This document shows positions 1-9,026 of a stretch of 64,000 nt of DNA, one piece after another. A program made the translations under genes and the position numbers. The notes beneath the pieces were generated by a model. That model did no database searches, was not told where the DNA came from, and worked only from the letters and a program-made list of their open reading frames with translations. Source of the DNA: HKCCE3408 sp039183205 (GTDB lineage Bacteria; Pseudomonadota; Alphaproteobacteria; Rhodobacterales; Rhodobacteraceae); contig JBCDBR010000006.1 in the NCBI GenBank assembly GCA_039183205.1, positions 1-64,000 of the forward strand, given 5' to 3'. Within the stretch, counting starts at the first letter, position 1, and every line of letters starts with the position of its first letter.

Positions 1-1
1 A

Positions 2-544
2 TTGGATTGGGCCGACGCGACGGATACAGACATCGCGTTGATGCAAAACGGCGGTGGCCTTTTGGCGGGCCATCCGGTGCCCGGGCTGTCGCTGCGGCTG
101 AAAGACGATGAAATTCAGGTCGCTGGCGCCCATGTAAACGAGGGCTATCTGGACCCGGCCGATGATCGCACAACCAAATTGCGCGATCCCGAAAGCGGCG
201 CGACCTGGCACCGCACAGGCGATGCCGGCCGGCTCGATGATCAAGGGCGACTTTGGCTCCTAGGCCGTAGCGCTGCCGTCCGGGCTGAGGGTGACCAGAA
301 GCTTTACCCGTTTGCCGTCGAACTGGCCGCGGAGGCCTGGCCCGGCGTGCGCCAGGCGGCACTCGCGGACCATGCCGGCCGCGCGGTTCTGGTGATCGCG
401 GGCGATCTGGCCGCGCTGCCAGACTGGCGCGGGCGCGCGAAAGGGATGGGCATCGACACTGTTCGTCACGTCCAGTCCATCCCCATGGACCGCCGGCACC
501 GATCCAAAGTAGATTACGCAGCGCTCTTGGCGATGTTGAAATAG
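2..544 (+). CDS. AMP-dependent acyl-CoA synthetase/ligase, C-terminal part (5' end outside window)
   Basis: C-terminal piece (about 180 residues) of an ANL-superfamily adenylating enzyme. Visible motifs are the GYL-P-D-T run followed by W-RTGDAGRLD-QGRLWLLGR, which is the A7/A8 ATP-binding and hinge region. Near the end RRHRSKVDY resembles the A10 region with its catalytic lysine. The N-terminal domain with the P-loop-like A3 motif lies upstream of the window, so the first in-frame start seen here is not the true start. The substrate cannot be told from this part. It converges with the next gene across a hairpin. Confidence 0.7.
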   Translation: MDWADATDTDIALMQNGGGLLAGHPVPGLSLRLKDDEIQVAGAHVNEGYLDPADDRTTKLRDPESGATWHRTGDAGRLDDQGRLWLLGRSAAVRAEGDQKLYPFAVELAAEAWPGVRQAALADHAGRAVLVIAGDLAALPDWRGRAKGMGIDTVRHVQSIPMDRRHRSKVDYAALLAMLK

Positions 545-549
545 GGCGC

Positions 550-588
550 AAAAAAAGGCGCGCACCGATGGACGGCGCGCACCCTTTT
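550..588. terminator. Bidirectional intrinsic terminator candidate
   Basis: A-rich run, GC-rich inverted repeat (two GGCGCGC copies about 10 nt apart; GCGCGC is self-complementary) and a CCCTTTT run lie between two convergent genes. On either strand this gives a GC stem followed by a T-rich tract. The stem has one bulge. Confidence 0.55.
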
Positions 589-603
589 CTACGTCTGTTG
601 CGC

Positions 604-1902
604 TTAATTGCCGGTAATCGTGAAAGTCGGCAAGGTTGTCGCTGCATCCGCGGCATCGTTGACCACGCTAGACGGCACTTGGCCTGTCGGGCTGAAGGCC
701 GCGCGAATGATGGCATTCCGAGCATTGGCTTGCTCGGGCAGGATCGACGCCGCCGCGCCAGCATCCATGGCTGCGATCGTTGACATATGCCATTCCTGGG
801 ACCGGGCACGATCAGGCGCAGTGCCGAAGCCCTGCCTCAAGTGGTGGCCGACCAATTCGCCGTAGCTTGGGCCCGCAAAAGCCGCCAGCGTCAAAACGCC
901 GGCCAAAGCCATCCCAGCATTGTCGGTCTCATAGCCGACGGAGGAACAGATGCGACCTGCCGTGACCGCCTGATCTGGCGTCATGGCATTCATCGCGCCC
1001 CGGATGGCCCCTTCGGCCTGCGGACGCGGCTGGGTCGTCAAGGCCGCCATCTGCGGCGCGAGCATGCTTGCAAGGCCTTCGCATTGCGCAGCAACTTGGT
1101 CCGGGGTCATGCCAGCAACGCTGGTGCGGAGCTCTGCGCCATCGGTCGTGACATAGTCCATCGCCAGGCAAAATTGTTGCCCAAGGGTCTGGTCCATCGC
1201 TGTTGCAGCAAGCGTTGCATTGGGATCGACCTGACCGCTCATCGCGGCGGTGCAATAATCGGCCATCGACGGGCCGGTCGCTGCCAAAGTGAAGCCGGTG
1301 AAGGGCTGTGCGGCCGGTGCCGTTTGCACCACGGTTGTCGTGGCGGGCGGCGCAACGATGGTGGTCGTCGGCGCCGGAGCCTGTGGTGCAACAACTGTAG
1401 TGGTCGGTGCAGGATTAAATCGGCCCAGACGCTCATCATTGAAAGAGATCAGCAATGCACGCGGTCCGCCTTGGACATAGGCTGGCTGATGCGCACCGTA
1501 GAAGCCCGATTCAGCACGCTGATAGCTGGAGACCAGGAATGCGCGCTCCGCGTCATTCAGCTGACCGTCAACCGGGAAAAAGCCCATCTCGGCTTCGTAG
1601 GCGCTGGCCGCACGGCGGGAGTTCTGGCCCCATACGCCGTCTGCGCCGCCTGGGTTGTAGCCAAAGAACGCCAAGGCGCGTTGCGCTTCGATATTGCCCT
1701 GGCATTGCGGCCCACAGGTCCGCGTCGAGGTTGTGGTCGTCCGGTTGCCGCCATTGCCGTTGCCGCAGGCACCCGTCACACCGCAGGTAATGATCGCACC
1801 GCCCGCAATACCAAGGAGCGCGTGCAGGTCAGCCTGTGCGTATGACGCCGGCCACATCATCGCTGCTGCAATGGCGCCGGCCTTTAGAATTCCTTTCAAC
1901 AC
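604..1902 (-). CDS. Secreted peptidoglycan-binding-domain-like protein
   Basis: About 432 residues. The start chosen is GTG at 1902, preceded by GGGAGAAG at normal spacing; a longer frame upstream has no such site and would bury the signal peptide. The N-terminus (VLKGILKAGAIAAAMMWPA then AQA) is a Sec signal peptide. Next come a Gly/Asn/Thr-rich linker with a CGPQC pair and a segment around residues 75-130 (Q-ALAFFGYNPGGADGVWG-NSR-A) that resembles the PG_binding_1 fold. A Pro/Thr/Val-rich repeat linker and an Ala-rich helical C-terminal domain follow. Likely periplasmic; role in the envelope is inferred from the domain only. Confidence 0.65.
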   Translation of the reverse strand: MLKGILKAGAIAAAMMWPASYAQADLHALLGIAGGAIITCGVTGACGNGNGGNRTTTTSTRTCGPQCQGNIEAQRALAFFGYNPGGADGVWGQNSRRAASAYEAEMGFFPVDGQLNDAERAFLVSSYQRAESGFYGAHQPAYVQGGPRALLISFNDERLGRFNPAPTTTVVAPQAPAPTTTIVAPPATTTVVQTAPAAQPFTGFTLAATGPSMADYCTAAMSGQVDPNATLAATAMDQTLGQQFCLAMDYVTTDGAELRTSVAGMTPDQVAAQCEGLASMLAPQMAALTTQPRPQAEGAIRGAMNAMTPDQAVTAGRICSSVGYETDNAGMALAGVLTLAAFAGPSYGELVGHHLRQGFGTAPDRARSQEWHMSTIAAMDAGAAASILPEQANARNAIIRAAFSPTGQVPSSVVNDAADAATTLPTFTITGN

Positions 1903-2109
1903 TGTAACTTCTCCCGGAAAAAACTGCTGGTGCGACGTTAGTCCGATTCGCCATTTGGCGCCAAGAAATCCTGCCGCAACATCCTGTTTCGGAGAAGACT
2001 TGCGCATTACAGCGCCACAGCGCACCTGCGCTATTCTGTCCGTCGCATCGGTCGTCACGAATGGGCCTCGAAGGACCGCGAAAGGCCGCTGCATGTCCGA
2101 CACGCATCC

Positions 2110-3333
2110 CTAGACCAGGAGCTCGGCCTGTAGCTCTTGGAGGATGAGGGGGATCTTTTTTTTCACCTTGAAGAAGCCAGCCGTCGCATAATGCCAGATC
2201 TGTTCGTCGTAGCGCCGGCGCCATTCCACCAATTCGATCCCGGCATCCGTCAAGGCAGGCAAGGCCTCCGACATCCAATCGCAAAGCGGTCCTTGCGGAA
2301 CATACCCCATGGCAATTTGTCGGGCCCCGGCGTTCTTGGCCCAATCTGCAAGCTGCCTCGGTGCACCGGCGTGCATTGGCTCGGCCGACAGATCGACGCG
2401 GGCGGCGATGTCGCTCAGCGCGCCGCGCTCGAACGCGGTCACCAGATTTGAAACCGGACGCGCGGATCTGAGATGGCTGGCCGACAGCGCGGCGGTCGCC
2501 ACCACGTCGATGGATGCGATATCGAATGCCTCCAAACTTCCCTCTTCCTCGGTCAGCAAAATTGCTGTGGGCACGCCATGCCGCACCGGGCTTACGGGCC
2601 GAAGGGGCGAGACCTCCGGCAAACCGTCGGGTTCGCTACCGTCCAATGGCACAATCGCAGCAGCCAAATCGGCACGGTCCGGCGCAAAGCGATGGTTTGT
2701 ATATTTGGCGATGTTCCAAGTTTCGGCCTGATACGCTTTCCCGCGGGTGTGCAATCCGGCCACCCATCTCCAACCCAGCGTGTTTGAGGCGGGGTCGCCG
2801 TCCAAGAGGTGGCGCAGAAAGAAATCGGCGCCCAGCCGCCACGGCAATTCCAGGGTAAAGATCCAAATCGATGCGAACCACATGCGCGCGTGGTTATGCA
2901 GGTAGCCGGTCTCAATGAGTTCCTTTGACCAAGCGTCAAAGCAGGCGAGCCCGGTTTGGCCGGTCTCGGCGGCGACGAGGCGTTGTGACAACGCTGGATT
3001 GTGGCTCAGATCGGCCAGATCGGAGGCTAACCCGTCGACATAAGCGCGCCAAACCGACGGCCGGCGCTCCAACCAGCCCTTGAAATACCCGCGCCAAATG
3101 ACCTCCTGCACGAACTTCTCTGCACCATGCGGCCCATGCGCTGCGACGGCGGCCTCGACGGTTTCAGCCTCCGTAACCAAGCGGCGACGCAGATACGGCG
3201 ACAGGCCTGAGACATCCGCATGCCGCCCCGCGCCGTGATCATAGTTGCGCCGCGCCGCATAGGCCCGGCCCATGCGCGGCGTGAAGGCCGCAAGCCGGTC
3301 CAGACCCGCCGCACGTGTCGGAACCGGGATCAC
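2110..3333 (-). CDS. Cryptochrome/photolyase-like FAD-binding protein with permuted domain order
   Basis: About 407 residues. The start chosen is GTG at 3333, which overlaps the TGA of the upstream DUF427 gene (GTGA). The first ~230 residues match the helical FAD-binding half of photolyases: SPYLRRRL, FVQEVIWRGYFKGWLERRP, YLHNHARMWFASIW and GLHTRGKAYQAETWNIAKYTNHRF. The usual N-terminal alpha/beta antenna domain is missing at the front. Instead an alpha/beta-like region follows the FAD domain (residues ~260-400). It could repair UV dimers or act as a light-sensing flavoprotein; which cannot be read from sequence. Confidence 0.75.
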   Translation of the reverse strand: MIPVPTRAAGLDRLAAFTPRMGRAYAARRNYDHGAGRHADVSGLSPYLRRRLVTEAETVEAAVAAHGPHGAEKFVQEVIWRGYFKGWLERRPSVWRAYVDGLASDLADLSHNPALSQRLVAAETGQTGLACFDAWSKELIETGYLHNHARMWFASIWIFTLELPWRLGADFFLRHLLDGDPASNTLGWRWVAGLHTRGKAYQAETWNIAKYTNHRFAPDRADLAAAIVPLDGSEPDGLPEVSPLRPVSPVRHGVPTAILLTEEEGSLEAFDIASIDVVATAALSASHLRSARPVSNLVTAFERGALSDIAARVDLSAEPMHAGAPRQLADWAKNAGARQIAMGYVPQGPLCDWMSEALPALTDAGIELVEWRRRYDEQIWHYATAGFFKVKKKIPLILQELQAELLV

Positions 3334-3803
3334 CAATGCTCGGTGCCCGGGCTTCCTTTGACGGTGCCGCGCAAATTTGAAGTGACCCAACCGCCGTAAA
3401 AGCCACCGGCTTGCGGCTCGGCCTTCAACGATCCGACAAAACAGGCGTCCATGTCTGCGACATAAACCGCAATATGATCAACCAAGGCCGCAAAGGCTGA
3501 GCTGGGGCGGGGATAATCCCAGGCGGCGCGCGGTGCTGTCTGGTCGCCCATGCGCAGGCTCCAATACCGCGCAACGCCCTTCCATTCGCAAAAGCTACGG
3601 CCATCCGCGGCAATCAGCTCAGCGCTAAAATCTGCCCTTGGGATATAATAGGTCGGCGCGTGATGGGTTTCCAAGACGGCCAATGCGGCCTCCGTTTCCG
3701 CTGCAACCTGGCCCGCGAACACCACGCGGATCGGCGCACCCGCAGGCCGCAGCATCGGCGGTCGAGGGTAGCTCTGAACGTTTTCAATCGAAAGCTCGGG
3801 CAT
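3330..3803 (-). CDS. DUF427 domain protein
   Basis: 157 residues. The DUF427 core is recognisable from YYIPRADFSAELI, the CEWKGVARYWSL run and AAWDYPRPSSAFAALVDHIAVY. The family is small, soluble and of unknown function. It overlaps the photolyase-like gene by 4 nt, so the two are probably translated together. It lies 43 nt downstream of choV on the same strand, so it may be read from the choline operon. A light or redox link with the flavoprotein is only a guess from the pairing. Confidence 0.8.
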   Translation of the reverse strand: MPELSIENVQSYPRPPMLRPAGAPIRVVFAGQVAAETEAALAVLETHHAPTYYIPRADFSAELIAADGRSFCEWKGVARYWSLRMGDQTAPRAAWDYPRPSSAFAALVDHIAVYVADMDACFVGSLKAEPQAGGFYGGWVTSNLRGTVKGSPGTEHW

Positions 3804-3846
3804 AAGCGGCGATGTAGGGCCATCGTTTGAATGGAAAAGAGCGGCG

Positions 3847-4878
3847 CTAACGCGCTCTGGGGTTCAACAAGGCACGCAGGATACCTACGCGTGTCACCTC
3901 TCCGATGACGGCGCCGTCGGACACGACCGCGCAGGTTTCGTGATCATTGCTGAGATGGCGCATGACTTCAATCACGGGCAATTCGGCGGCAACCTCGGCA
4001 CTGGGTTTCCCCGTCGCAGTCGCTGACATGACGTCGCGCGCACGCAAAACGCCAAGTGGATTCATATTGGATACAAAATCAGCCACATAATCGTTGACCG
4101 GCGCCGAGAAGATAGCCGCGGGCGTGCCGCATTGCACGATACGGCCGCCGTCCATGATCGCGATGCGGTTACCGATCTTGAAAGCTTCGTCCAGATCGTG
4201 GCTGACAAAGATCATCGTTCGCTGTAGCCTCGATTGCAGCTCCAACAGCTCATCTTGCAGACGTGCCCGGATCAACGGATCAAGCGCCGAAAACGGCTCA
4301 TCCATCAGTAAGACGGGTGCGTCGGTCGCGAAGGCGCGCGCGAGCCCCACGCGCTGCTGCATACCGCCGGACAATTCGCCGACCTTGCGGTCGGCCCATT
4401 CCGACAGGCCGACAAGTGCCAATTGTGCGTGGACTTTGGCCATGCGGGCACTTCGGCTTTGGCCGGCAAGCTCCAGCCCGAGGCCGACATTCTCGGCAAC
4501 ACTGCGCCAGGGAAGGAGACCAAATTGCTGAAACACCATAGCCACACCATGGCGTCGCAATTTGCGCAAATCGTCCCGTGATGCGCGCGTGACCTCGCAA
4601 GACCAGTCGCCGGTCTGGACTTTGACAGTGCCGCGGGCAACCCGATTTAGGCCATTGATGGCGCGCAGCAGGGTCGATTTGCCAGAGCCCGAAAGGCCCA
4701 TGAGCACCAGGACCTCACCTTGATGCACTTGGAGCGAACAGTCATGAACCCCGAGGATCTGGCCGGTTTCGGCCTGGACCTCGGACCGGCTTTTGCCTTG
4801 ATCCATCAACGGCAGCGCCTGTTGCGGTTTATCGCCGAACACAATGGAGACGTTGGAAATATCGGCAACGACCTTCAT
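3847..4878 (-). CDS. choV: Choline ABC transporter ATP-binding subunit
   Basis: 343 residues, OpuAA/ProV class. The Walker A is GLSGSGKST (residues ~60-68), the signature LSGGMQQRVGLARA, the Walker B VLLMDEPFSALDPL, and the H-loop is VSHDLDEA. After the nucleotide-binding domain comes a short C-terminal CBS-like regulatory region (AELPVIEVMRHLS...CAVVSDGAVIGEVTR), as in quaternary-amine importers. The start overlaps the choW stop by 4 nt. It energises choline import through ChoW with ChoX as binding protein. Confidence 0.9.
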   Translation of the reverse strand: MKVVADISNVSIVFGDKPQQALPLMDQGKSRSEVQAETGQILGVHDCSLQVHQGEVLVLMGLSGSGKSTLLRAINGLNRVARGTVKVQTGDWSCEVTRASRDDLRKLRRHGVAMVFQQFGLLPWRSVAENVGLGLELAGQSRSARMAKVHAQLALVGLSEWADRKVGELSGGMQQRVGLARAFATDAPVLLMDEPFSALDPLIRARLQDELLELQSRLQRTMIFVSHDLDEAFKIGNRIAIMDGGRIVQCGTPAAIFSAPVNDYVADFVSNMNPLGVLRARDVMSATATGKPSAEVAAELPVIEVMRHLSNDHETCAVVSDGAVIGEVTRVGILRALLNPRAR

Positions 4879-5771
4879 TCTTGCCGGCCACCCACGTTCA
4901 AAACACGGTCGAGCAGGATGGCGACCACAACGATCACAAAACCGGATTCAAACCCGAGCGATGTATTGACCTGGCTAAGCGCGCGCATCACCGGCACCCC
5001 AAGCCCGTCGGCACCCACCAGAGCCGCAATGACCACCATCGATAGCGACAGCATGATCGTTTGCGTGAGGCCCGCCATAATTTGGGGAAACGCGTATGGC
5101 AATTCGACCTTCCACAAGGTTTGCCAACCGGTTGCGCCAAAAGCTAACGCGGCCTCACGCAGCGCCGCGGGCGTCGCGGAAACGCCCAGATAGGTGAGCC
5201 GGATTGGCGCCGGCAGCACAAAGATCACGGTCGCGATCAGTCCCGGTACCATGCCAATGCCGAAAAACACGATTGCCGGGATCAAATAGACAAAGGTCGG
5301 CAGCGTTTGCATCAGGTCCAGAACCGGACGGAGATACCCGTAAAGCCGTGGCCTATGCGCCGCGGCGATACCGATAGGCATCCCGATGGCCATACAGAGC
5401 AAACAGGCCGACAAAACCAGCGTCAGGCTTTCGGTGGTCTCTTCCCAATAACCTTGATTGAGGATGAAAGCGAAGCCGATGGCCACAATTACGCACAGCT
5501 TCCATGCGCGTTGCAAAAGCCAGGCCAGCGCAACAAAAACGGCGATTACGATCAACGGATGGGGCGTTTGCAGCACCCACAGAATGCCGTCGATCATCGC
5601 CTCCATCGCATCCGCCAGTGCATCGAACGCGCCTTGGAACGTATCTTCGACCCACTCAAAGCCGGCTTCGGCGGCATCGCCGACCCGCAATTTGCATTCC
5701 GACAATACACCATACGGCGAAAGACCGTCGGTATCGCCAGGATCGTCGCAATCGGTGAGCCAAGTGAGCAA
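4875..5771 (-). CDS. choW: Choline ABC transporter permease
   Basis: About 298 residues. I chose the TTG start at 5771 because a GGAGG sits 6 nt upstream; a GTG 24 nt further out lies inside a hairpin and lacks a site. There is a soluble N-terminal stretch, then about six membrane helices and the ProW-type EAA loop (REAALAFGATGWQTLWKVELPYAFPQIMAG). It forms the membrane channel for choline with ChoV and ChoX. A hairpin between choX and this gene probably lowers its expression relative to the binding protein. Confidence 0.87.
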   Translation of the reverse strand: MLTWLTDCDDPGDTDGLSPYGVLSECKLRVGDAAEAGFEWVEDTFQGAFDALADAMEAMIDGILWVLQTPHPLIVIAVFVALAWLLQRAWKLCVIVAIGFAFILNQGYWEETTESLTLVLSACLLCMAIGMPIGIAAAHRPRLYGYLRPVLDLMQTLPTFVYLIPAIVFFGIGMVPGLIATVIFVLPAPIRLTYLGVSATPAALREAALAFGATGWQTLWKVELPYAFPQIMAGLTQTIMLSLSMVVIAALVGADGLGVPVMRALSQVNTSLGFESGFVIVVVAILLDRVLNVGGRQE

Positions 5772-5787
5772 GCGCCGCCTCCGGATG

Positions 5788-5811
5788 AAAGGCACGCGGA
5801 GACGTGCCTTT
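5788..5811 (-). terminator. Intercistronic hairpin between choX and choW
   Basis: Perfect 9-bp inverted repeat (AAAGGCACG / CGTGCCTTT) with a 6-nt loop, 13 nt after the choX stop and before the choW ribosome-binding site. There is only a short T run. Such hairpins after the first (binding-protein) gene usually stabilise the upstream mRNA or partly terminate transcription, giving more binding protein than permease. Confidence 0.6.
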
Positions 5812-5824
5812 CAGATGTCGTCAC

Positions 5825-6760
5825 TTACTCGGCAAGGGCCGCAGAAACAGCCGTGGCCGCATCACCGCCATCAAAGGTCGTCACACCGTCGAGCCAGGAC
5901 ATTGCAAAATCTGGGTTTGCCGAAAGCCAGGCACGGGCGGCGTCTTCGGGGTCTTCGCCGCCATCCAAAATGGCGCCCATGATCTCGTTTTCCATCGCAA
6001 GCGAGAATTCGAGGTTGTTCAAAAACGCCCCCAAATTCGCGCAATCGGCGGCAAGTCCGGCGCGGGTATTGGTAAAAACCGTGGCGCCGCCCAGATCTGG
6101 GCCGAAATAATCATCGCCTCCAGTCAGATAGGTCAGGTCGAAATTGGCGTTCATCGGATGCGGCTCCCACGCGAGGAAGACGATCGGTTCGTCCCGTTCA
6201 CTTGCCCGACCAACCTGCGCCAGCATCCCCGGTTCGGAGCTTTCGACCACATCGAAACCGTCAAGATCGAATGCGTTTGTGTCGATCATATCCATGATCA
6301 GCCGATTGCCGTCATTGCCAGGTTCAATTCCGAAGATCTCCCCGTCCAGCGCCTCTGCCTGCGTGGCGATATCGGCGAAATCCGTGATCCCAAGCGCCGC
6401 ACCCGCAGCGTTGGTCGCCAGGGTGTATTTCGCGCCCTCGAGATTTGCGCGCAGAACCTCGACGCTGCCATCGTCGCGGTAGGGTGCGATATCCGCCTCC
6501 ATCGTTGGCATCCAATTGCCCAGAAAGACGTCCACATCGCCCTCAGCAAGGGCCGTATACGTCACCGGCACCGACAACACCCGAATATCCGTTTCATAGC
6601 CAAGCGCCTCAAGCACCAGCGTCGTGGCCGCTGTGGTCGCGGTGATGTCGGTCCAGCCCACATCGGAAAACACGACCTCTTGGCAGGCCGCATGTCCATC
6701 GGCATGGGCCGCGCCTGCGGCAAGGATGGCGAATGTGGAAAGCGTTGCGCGAAGCTTCAT
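5825..6760 (-). CDS. choX: Choline-binding periplasmic protein
   Basis: 311 residues; start at ATG 6760, which opens a clean Sec signal peptide (MKLRATLSTFAILAAGAAHA). The mature part is an OpuAC-type substrate-binding protein with Trp residues placed as for an aromatic cage: SDVGWTD, FLGNWMPT and FLAWEPHPMN. It delivers choline to ChoW/ChoV. It is the first gene of the leftward choXWV unit and starts 100 nt from betI, transcribed the other way. Confidence 0.9.
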   Translation of the reverse strand: MKLRATLSTFAILAAGAAHADGHAACQEVVFSDVGWTDITATTAATTLVLEALGYETDIRVLSVPVTYTALAEGDVDVFLGNWMPTMEADIAPYRDDGSVEVLRANLEGAKYTLATNAAGAALGITDFADIATQAEALDGEIFGIEPGNDGNRLIMDMIDTNAFDLDGFDVVESSEPGMLAQVGRASERDEPIVFLAWEPHPMNANFDLTYLTGGDDYFGPDLGGATVFTNTRAGLAADCANLGAFLNNLEFSLAMENEIMGAILDGGEDPEDAARAWLSANPDFAMSWLDGVTTFDGGDAATAVSAALAE

Positions 6761-6788
6761 GTGAGGGACCCCCGGCTGGAATGGCGTT

Positions 6789-6806
6789 GTTGATTGACGG
6801 ATCAAT
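6789..6806. promoter_or_regulatory. Probable BetI operator in the choX-betI divergent region
   Basis: An inverted repeat TTGAT-N6-ATCAA (6790-6805) lies between the divergent choX and betI genes. Its form, TTGATTGAC-G-ATCAATTAA, resembles as I recall it the BetI box of enterobacteria and vibrios. A single site here could let BetI repress both uptake and oxidation genes until choline is present. Confidence 0.6.
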
Positions 6807-6860
6807 TAAACCCGCTTAACCCTGATCTGGCAACTGCTTTGTGACGGGGGACCGGCGCCG

Positions 6861-7445
6861 ATGGGCACGGCCGATCTGCGAAAAGACCAACTGGTCCGTG
6901 CGACGATTGCCGAAATCGCGGCGCATGGGGCGGAAAACGTCACCGTGGCACAGATTGCCGGACGCGCAGGCGTGTCTTCGGCTCTGGCGTTTCATTATTT
7001 CGGGGACAAAGACGCGCTCTTTCTGGGCGCGATGCGTCACATACTCGGTCTCTACGGCGCCGAAGTGCGGGCAGCCTTGCGCGACGTCGGCAGTCCGCGC
7101 GCGCGGCTTGATGCGATTGTGGATGCAAGCTTTGCCCCATCGAATTTCGAGCGATCCGTTCTCGCCGCTTGGCTCCATTTTTACGTCGCCGCACGCACAA
7201 ACGAAACGGTATGGCGGCTGTTGCGGCTTTATCATCGGCGGCTTCGGTCCAATCTGCTAACGGGGCTCCGGCCGCTGACGGGTGCTGCGGCACCGCAGAT
7301 CGCGGACGGCATGGGCGCCTTGATCGACGGCCTCTATATCCGGGCCGGGTTGACGCCCGGGCTCCGGGCGGAAACCGCGCGGGCACAGCTGCGCACGTAT
7401 ATCGATTTACAAGTCACTCGATACTCCACAGGGTCCCCAACATGA
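6861..7445 (+). CDS. betI: Transcriptional repressor BetI (TetR family)
   Basis: 194 residues. The N-terminal TetR helix-turn-helix is ENVTVAQIAGRAGVSSALAFHYFGDKDAL (residues ~28-55). The C-terminal helical domain includes WLHFYVAARTN and the LYHRRLRSNL run typical of BetI. The stop overlaps the betB start (ATGA). The family represses bet genes and is relieved by choline; the operator candidate lies 55-72 nt upstream of its start. Confidence 0.88.
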   Translation: MGTADLRKDQLVRATIAEIAAHGAENVTVAQIAGRAGVSSALAFHYFGDKDALFLGAMRHILGLYGAEVRAALRDVGSPRARLDAIVDASFAPSNFERSVLAAWLHFYVAARTNETVWRLLRLYHRRLRSNLLTGLRPLTGAAAPQIADGMGALIDGLYIRAGLTPGLRAETARAQLRTYIDLQVTRYSTGSPT

Positions 7446-8902
7446 GCAATGTCCTGCAACCCGCTGGCAGCCACTACGTAAACGGCGCGTATATCAACGA
7501 TTCACAGGGTGTGGATATGCCTGTCTTCTTTCCTGCAACCGGGCAGGAAATCGCCCGGGTCCATGCCGCAACGCCGGCGATCCTTGATGCGGCTTTGGCA
7601 TCGGCGCAAGACGCGCAGCGCCTCTGGGCCACGTGGTCGGGCACGGAGCGCGGCCGCGTTTTACGCCGCGCGGCCGACCTGATCCGCGCGCGCAACCAAG
7701 AGCTCTCTGAGCTTGAAACGCACGATACCGGCAAGCCGATTTCCGAAACGATCGCCGTGGATGCAACCTCGGCCGCTGATGCGCTGGAATATTTTGGCGG
7801 CCTTGCCGGAAGCTTAACGGGTGAACATATCCCACTCGCTGGCGGTGATTTCGTCTACACCCGGCGGGAGCCGTTGGGCGTTTGCGTTGGCATCGGCGCC
7901 TGGAATTACCCCACGCAAATCGCCGCCTGGAAGGGGGCGCCAGCATTGGCATGCGGCAATTCGATGGTCTTCAAACCGTCCGAGGTCACCCCGCTTTGCG
8001 CACTGAAAATTGCCGAGATTCTGGTCGAAGCGGGCGCGCCGCCGGGGCTTTATAACGTCGTCCAAGGCGCTGGGGAGGTCGGCGCGGCGCTGATTTCAGA
8101 CCCGCGCGTCGCCAAGGTATCGCTCACCGGCTCGGTGCCGACGGGGCGCAAGGTTTATGCAGCGGCGGCCGCAGGCATGAAACATGCAACGATGGAGCTT
8201 GGTGGCAAATCGCCCCTCGTGATCTTTGACGATGCCGATCTCGAAGATGCCGTATCCGGCGCGATCCTTGGCAATTTCTATTCAACCGGACAGGTATGTT
8301 CCAACGGCACGCGGGTTTTTGTGCAAAAGGGCATCCGTCCGGCATTTGTCGACCGTTTGGCAGAGCGCATGGCCGACGCCGTCATCGGCGACCCGCTGGA
8401 TCCAGATACGACCGTCGGGCCCATGGTTTCGGCCGCACAACGCGACATCGTTGCAGGCTTTATCGCCACAGGATGCCGAGAAGGGGCGCGGCTGGTCACC
8501 GGCGGGACACTGCCGGACTGGCCTGGTTATTACCTCACGCCCGCGCTGTTCGACCGGGTCACTGACGAGATGACGATTGCGCGCGATGAGATTTTCGGAC
8601 CGGTGCTGTCCGTTCTGGAATTCGAGACGGAAGAGGAGGTCTTGGTTCGCGCGAATGCCACAGAATTCGGTTTGGCCGCGGGCGTTTTCACCCGCGATCT
8701 GACACGTGCGCACCGCATGGTCGCCGGGTTCGAGGCCGGCACCTGCTATATCAATACCTACAACGACGCGCCGGTGGAGGCCCCGTTCGGCGGGACAAAA
8801 ATGTCCGGGGTTGGGCGTGAAAACTCGAAGGCTGCAATCGCGCATTATTCGGAACTAAAGTCCGTCTATGTCCGCATGGGCCGTTGCGAGGCCCCGTTTT
8901 GA
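7442..8902 (+). CDS. betB: Betaine aldehyde dehydrogenase
   Basis: 486 residues, full length. The start at ATG 7442 overlaps betI; the frame extends much further upstream but only inside betI. Aldehyde dehydrogenase marks: WNYP, the cofactor motif SLTGSVPTGRKV, the catalytic Glu in MELGGKSPLV and the catalytic Cys in STGQVCSNGTRVFV. It oxidises betaine aldehyde to glycine betaine with NAD(P)+, the second step after BetA. The end NTYNDAPVEAPFGGTKMSGVGREN is typical of BetB. Confidence 0.92.
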   Translation: MSNVLQPAGSHYVNGAYINDSQGVDMPVFFPATGQEIARVHAATPAILDAALASAQDAQRLWATWSGTERGRVLRRAADLIRARNQELSELETHDTGKPISETIAVDATSAADALEYFGGLAGSLTGEHIPLAGGDFVYTRREPLGVCVGIGAWNYPTQIAAWKGAPALACGNSMVFKPSEVTPLCALKIAEILVEAGAPPGLYNVVQGAGEVGAALISDPRVAKVSLTGSVPTGRKVYAAAAAGMKHATMELGGKSPLVIFDDADLEDAVSGAILGNFYSTGQVCSNGTRVFVQKGIRPAFVDRLAERMADAVIGDPLDPDTTVGPMVSAAQRDIVAGFIATGCREGARLVTGGTLPDWPGYYLTPALFDRVTDEMTIARDEIFGPVLSVLEFETEEEVLVRANATEFGLAAGVFTRDLTRAHRMVAGFEAGTCYINTYNDAPVEAPFGGTKMSGVGRENSKAAIAHYSELKSVYVRMGRCEAPF

Positions 8903-9026
8903 CGCGCATATCCGGCGCCGTGCGGGGCGCAGCGTCCGCTCTGGCACAACACCAGATCCGGACCGCAACATCCAAACCGGAATTGACGCATTCCATGTCA
9001 CCCCCACCGGGTTGGGGAATTGCGTG

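Noticed and set aside
787..1845. 352-codon open frame on the plus strand
   Set aside because: Antisense to the secreted peptidoglycan-binding-like gene; Arg/Cys/Gly-rich composition with no motifs, a GC-rich shadow frame.
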